Source: Yamagishiella unicocca (taxonomy: Eukaryota > Chlorophyta > Chlorophyceae > Chlamydomonadales > Volvocaceae). Taken from it: a DNA stretch of 64,000 nt. The DNA is taken from positions 1 to 64,000 of the forward strand of contig BDSL01000030.1 of NCBI GenBank assembly GCA_003116995.1, given 5' to 3'. Both the position numbers and the translations under genes were made by a program. Within the stretch, counting starts at the first letter, position 1. The number at the start of each line of letters is the position of its first letter. Below, one piece after another: positions 60,601 to 64,000 of the stretch. The notes beneath the pieces were generated by a model. It was given only the letters and a program-made list of their open reading frames with translations, searched no databases and was not told the DNA's origin.

Positions 60601-63600
60601 CTGCAGGAGCTGCTCCGCCAGATGGGCGCCCTGAGGTACAACCCGTCCATCGCCTTCTTGCAGGTGGGCGGCGTGGGCTGGGGCGGCGAAGGAACGCGTA
60701 AGGCGACATGGGAGCCCCCGGGGGTGGGGGCGGGGACGTACCGAGTGCCCGTCTCAGGCGTGTGTCGCGCCGTGTTTTGTTGTTGCGCGGGTCGGCGCCG
60801 CTCGGGGTGCCACGTCGGCCAGGTGCCACGTCAGTCAGGTGCCACGCCAGCCAGGTGCCACGCCAGCCATCTCGCCTCGGCTGCAAGGAGACTGCAGACC
60901 GGAAACCGGGGCAGCCAACTCCCACTCTGCCCCTAACCCCCCCATAACACTTCCGCTCTAACCTGCCGAGATCACAACGTATGTCCCTCCAGATGGCAAC
61001 CCGCCGGACAGCAAGACCGTGAGGATCGCCCGTGGGTTCCGCATCCCAACCGTTCGCCACACTTCCATTCACATTCCCGCCCCCCGCCCCCTTCCCACCA
61101 CATCCCTGCCCCCTCCCCGCCACCTCCATGCATCCGCGCACACGCAGGACCTGGAGCACTACCTGGGCTCCCGGATGTCAGTCCAGAGCCCCCACATCTT
61201 GGCCACACTGGCCTTTCACTGCATGCAGCAGGCGCACGTGCCGGGACCCGACTTCCTGCGTGTCTTCATGCAGCGCATCGAGGTACGGTGCCTCCGGTGG
61301 GGCGACCCACACTGAGTTGTCAAACCCGCCCTTTTGTTCGGTTTACCAGTTTACGGTACCCTTGTCCTTCTTGGTTTGGTTGGTACCCTCGACCTGCCTG
61401 CACTGGTTTGTACCCTGGACCTGCCCTCCCGCTAGTAGTACTCAATCTCTACCCCTGTCGGTTCCCCGGTTCACTTCGCAGCCAACCCGCCGCCCCATCT
61501 CGTCTTTTTCTCTTCCTGTGCCATCACACGCGCGTCCCCGCTACCAGCTCTCCCGTTAGTATTACTCCTTATCGCCCCACCTCCCAATATAGCTGTACAT
61601 GCGTTCCAAACAGGTCCCGCGCTAGCTCGCCATACGCCCCATTTAATGATATCAGCAACGCCCGTCGCTACCACCCGCCCTCCCGCCCTCCCTGTAGGGC
61701 CTCCTGCCGCAGCTGGACACCCGGTCGGCGCTGCCGCTGTTCCGGTTCGTCACGTTCCTCATCATGTCGGAGGCCCAGGACGAGGAGGGCAGGCACCTGG
61801 CGGCCGCCAAGTACGGCCACCTGCTGCAGGTACGGCTTGACCTGGAGGGTGCCTCACTGCCACGCCTCCGCCGGTCACACCACGCCCTATCCCACCCTGT
61901 TCCTGGACCACCTCCCCCGACCTCTTATCCTCACCTCCCGTGACCACCTCGCCTCCCCCGACCTCCCATCCTCATTGGGCCGGTACACGTTCCCACGCAA
62001 CCCCCCCACCTCACTCCCCAACCCCTCCGTGCCGCTCCAGGCCCTCTTGGAGTGCACGCGCGGCGAGGACCTGGCCCAGATGTCGCAGGAGGAGCCCGCC
62101 TACGCCTTCTCCACCGTCACGATCGTGATAACCGTCATCAGCAGCTTCGACCTGAGTCTGCCGCACGAGAAGGCGCCGGAGCGGCGGGCGAGCTGGGTGC
62201 GGGCCACCCAGGCGCTCACGCTAGGCCGGCTGGGCGAGCTGGGCTGGGTGCAAGCGGCGGCTCTGCTGCACCGGATGGAGTCGGGCGGATGCGCTCCGGA
62301 ACCACAGTGGCTGGCGGACTTTTACAAGTAGGCAGGGCTGGGGTGGGGATGTGGGGGGATGTGAAGGGGCGCCGCGGGGCGTATAGAGTCAGGCCCGGTC
62401 TATAGCTGGCTCGTCGACACTTTTAGTTGGTGGTGATGACGTCGATGGCGTCATGATGGTCCTGATGCGGTTGTGAATGTTGCGACCTGCCGTGCAGGGG
62501 CTTCGAGTCGGAGGCCGCCACCTTACCGCCGCTTGAGCTGGAGTCCGTGGCGAGGGCGGTGAGCGCTGGATACCAGCCAGCGCTGGCGCCCACGCTGCCG
62601 GCTCGGCTGGCGGCGGCGCTGGAGGACCGCATGCGCGAGTTTGCAGTTGGCGACCCGCGAGTCATCGTGGGCCTGCTGAATGCTGTGGGGCTTATGGGCC
62701 ACGTGGTTCGTACGGAGGTACTGCAGGCCGCGGAGGCGGTCTTGACGGCCCCGCTGGCGGCGGCACCTCGCGTGCTGGAGGAGTCGATGGCCATGATAGC
62801 GGCTCAGGCGGAGAGTGCCGACCCAGCGCAGGCGGAGCAGGTGGCCGCGGCGATGTCGTCCGCGGAGGCAGCGGAGGACATGATGAACGAGGTCGCCCTG
62901 GTGGAGCTGTGCCAGGTGGGGTGGCTGCGGCTTGTGGGTGTGAGGGTTTCGAGGAAGGCCCACATGCGAGAAACACCGTTTAGGTGTGAGGGCAGGTATG
63001 AGAGGAAACCCGTTGGGCGGCACTTGTGCGATGCGACCCGGTCCCTCCTCATCGTGTTGCGACCCGGTCCCTCCTCACCCCCCCACACCTACCGCTCCCC
63101 ACTTCCCCGGCTGCAGGCTCTGAACCAGCACGCCTACCGGCCCGGACCCAAGCTCGTGGACGCGATTATGAACGCAGCCTACTTCCTGCACGTCGGCACC
63201 GTCCAGTTCAGGCTGCAGCTGAGTTCGAAGCCGTGGGACAAAGTGCAGCAGCCGCGGCTGGCGTGGCAGCATCTGACCTGCCTGGGGTTCGTGCTGACTT
63301 CGCTGGTGGAGTGGGGCGTGCTGCCGACGGAGCGGTGGCGCGCGGAGGCGGCAGCGGCGGTGGCGGTGGTGGCGGGCATGGGCGATGAGCGGACGCTGGA
63401 GGATCCCGGCAGGGACTTCCCGATGATGATGACGGCTATGAGGGTGGGTGCGGGACTGGCGAAGGGGCTGGATGGTCACCGGTGGGGGTCCTGTTTCGCA
63501 CAGCGGCGTACCGCCGACAGGTGTTCCGGGGCTGGCGGCAATGCCGGAGTGAGGATGGCATGAGAGGGCGTCGGTGGGTTACGCACTAGTGTCGACAGCC

Positions 63601-64000
63601 ATTCCGCAGCCGCGCGGATAAGGGGTTCGCAGCCCCTGCCGTGGCACTGGCCGGACACGTCGCTGCTCGTCCCGTTGCATCGCCCCCCACCCTCCCCCGT
63701 CCGTGGCCCACACACAAATCCTCTCGGCCCCTGAGCCCCCGGCGCTAACTCCCCCCGGCCAACTCCCTCGGCCGCAGGTCATGGCGGAGTGGCGGCAGCC
63801 CTTCAGCGAGGTGCAGCTCGGAGCCCTGGAGGAGGCGCTGGTCGAGCGGATGGACATGTGCGAGAGGCGGAACATTCCGTACGACACGCAGCTGGCGGTG
63901 CAGATTGGGGACGTGCTGATGGCCGCGCGCGAGGGGCGGTCGACCGGCAGCGACACTCGCGACGGCGGCGGCGAGGAGCTGCGTGGCAGGCGGGGGCCGG
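53083..64000 (+). CDS. Very large Ala-rich OPR/FASTK-like helical-repeat protein (both ends incomplete)
   Basis: Phase-consistent exons: 53083-53433, 53710-55014, 55296-55946, 56337-59326, 59517-60663, 60971-61018, 61148-61282, 61698-61829, 62041-62327, 62498-62915, 63117-63443, 63778 to beyond the edge (about 2,670 residues). A low-complexity N-terminus (QHQPQ repeats) precedes CGSVAALRSVVDEDRLSPQQ, the kind of segment that opens organellar RNA-binding OPR/FASTK proteins. Many degenerate units follow with the OPR spacing, a Pro-Pro-x-x-Trp start and Leu-rich helix pairs: VPPAWLAALVAAALETLPAL, TPAWLALAVRQVEG, VSPKWWEEVQRVLAAQL, VLDTVWALTVLGFMPSARL. Known OPR proteins act in chloroplasts or mitochondria on specific transcripts. 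The compartment and RNA here are unknown, and no RAP domain is in view. The first in-frame ATG is at 53320, but an upstream exon is likely. The family assignment rests on pattern only. Confidence 0.6.
53850..53917 (+). repeat. 15-bp CAGCAGCACCAACCG coding repeat
   Basis: Four to five copies encode QHQPQ units in exon 2 of the OPR-like gene. It is in frame and likely length-variable. Confidence 0.85.
55970..56034. repeat. 11-bp TGGGAGTTGGC intronic minisatellite
   Basis: Five complete copies and one partial copy in the intron 55947-56336 of the OPR-like gene. Confidence 0.9.
56136..56205. repeat. 15-bp CCTGGGTTGCGGGGC intronic repeat
   Basis: About four copies in the same intron as the 11-bp array. 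The two arrays are unrelated in sequence. Confidence 0.85.
60810..60870. repeat. About 18-bp CCAGGTGCCACGYCAGYC repeat in an intron
   Basis: Three to four tandem copies lie between exons ending 60663 and starting 60971. Each contains GGTGCCACG. Confidence 0.7.

Overview
The window looks like nuclear DNA of a volvocine/chlamydomonadalean green alga. Coding exons are short and very GC-rich. They are split by many small introns with GTGAGT/GTGCGT-type donors and (G)CAG acceptors, and many introns carry minisatellites. Three kinds of gene content also point there: a delta-tubulin, secreted Pro-rich/fasciclin proteins resembling Volvox algal-CAM, and a huge Ala-rich OPR-like helical-repeat protein. 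All exon coordinates were read by eye from frame continuity and splice motifs. They are models, not proven transcripts.

Left part (1-21,460): a minus-strand multi-exon gene (start codon at 6028) faces a plus-strand delta-tubulin gene (7193-11693, ten exons, 510 aa). A clear NELF-C/D (TH1) homologue follows (about 12832-18642). About 2.8 kb of gene-poor, repeat-bearing DNA comes next.

Centre (21,461-49,700): three same-strand genes encode secreted proteins with two FAS1 domains each. The second and third lie in a tandem segmental duplication (copy A 27,446-39,465; copy B 41,242-48,406). Copy A is interrupted by a 5,268-bp Ty3/gypsy chromovirus with 185-bp LTRs and a 5-bp target duplication. 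Copy B preserves the empty site, so the insertion can be dated relative to the duplication. The retroelement is dead: it has several frameshifts, a deletion from RT into integrase, and a 282-bp foldback inverted repeat inside gag. Short interspersed repeat families and a degraded Penelope-like RT fragment fill the rest.

Right part (49,700-64,000): a scrambled uS4 (RPS9) pseudogene fragment, about 3 kb of gene-poor DNA, then the OPR-like gene from about 53,083 that runs off the right edge (at least 12 exons and about 2,670 residues in view).

No operon-like or defence system is visible. The most informative items are the NELF-C/D gene in the green lineage, the FAS1 duplication with its dated retroelement, and the gag foldback whose removal restores the reading frame.
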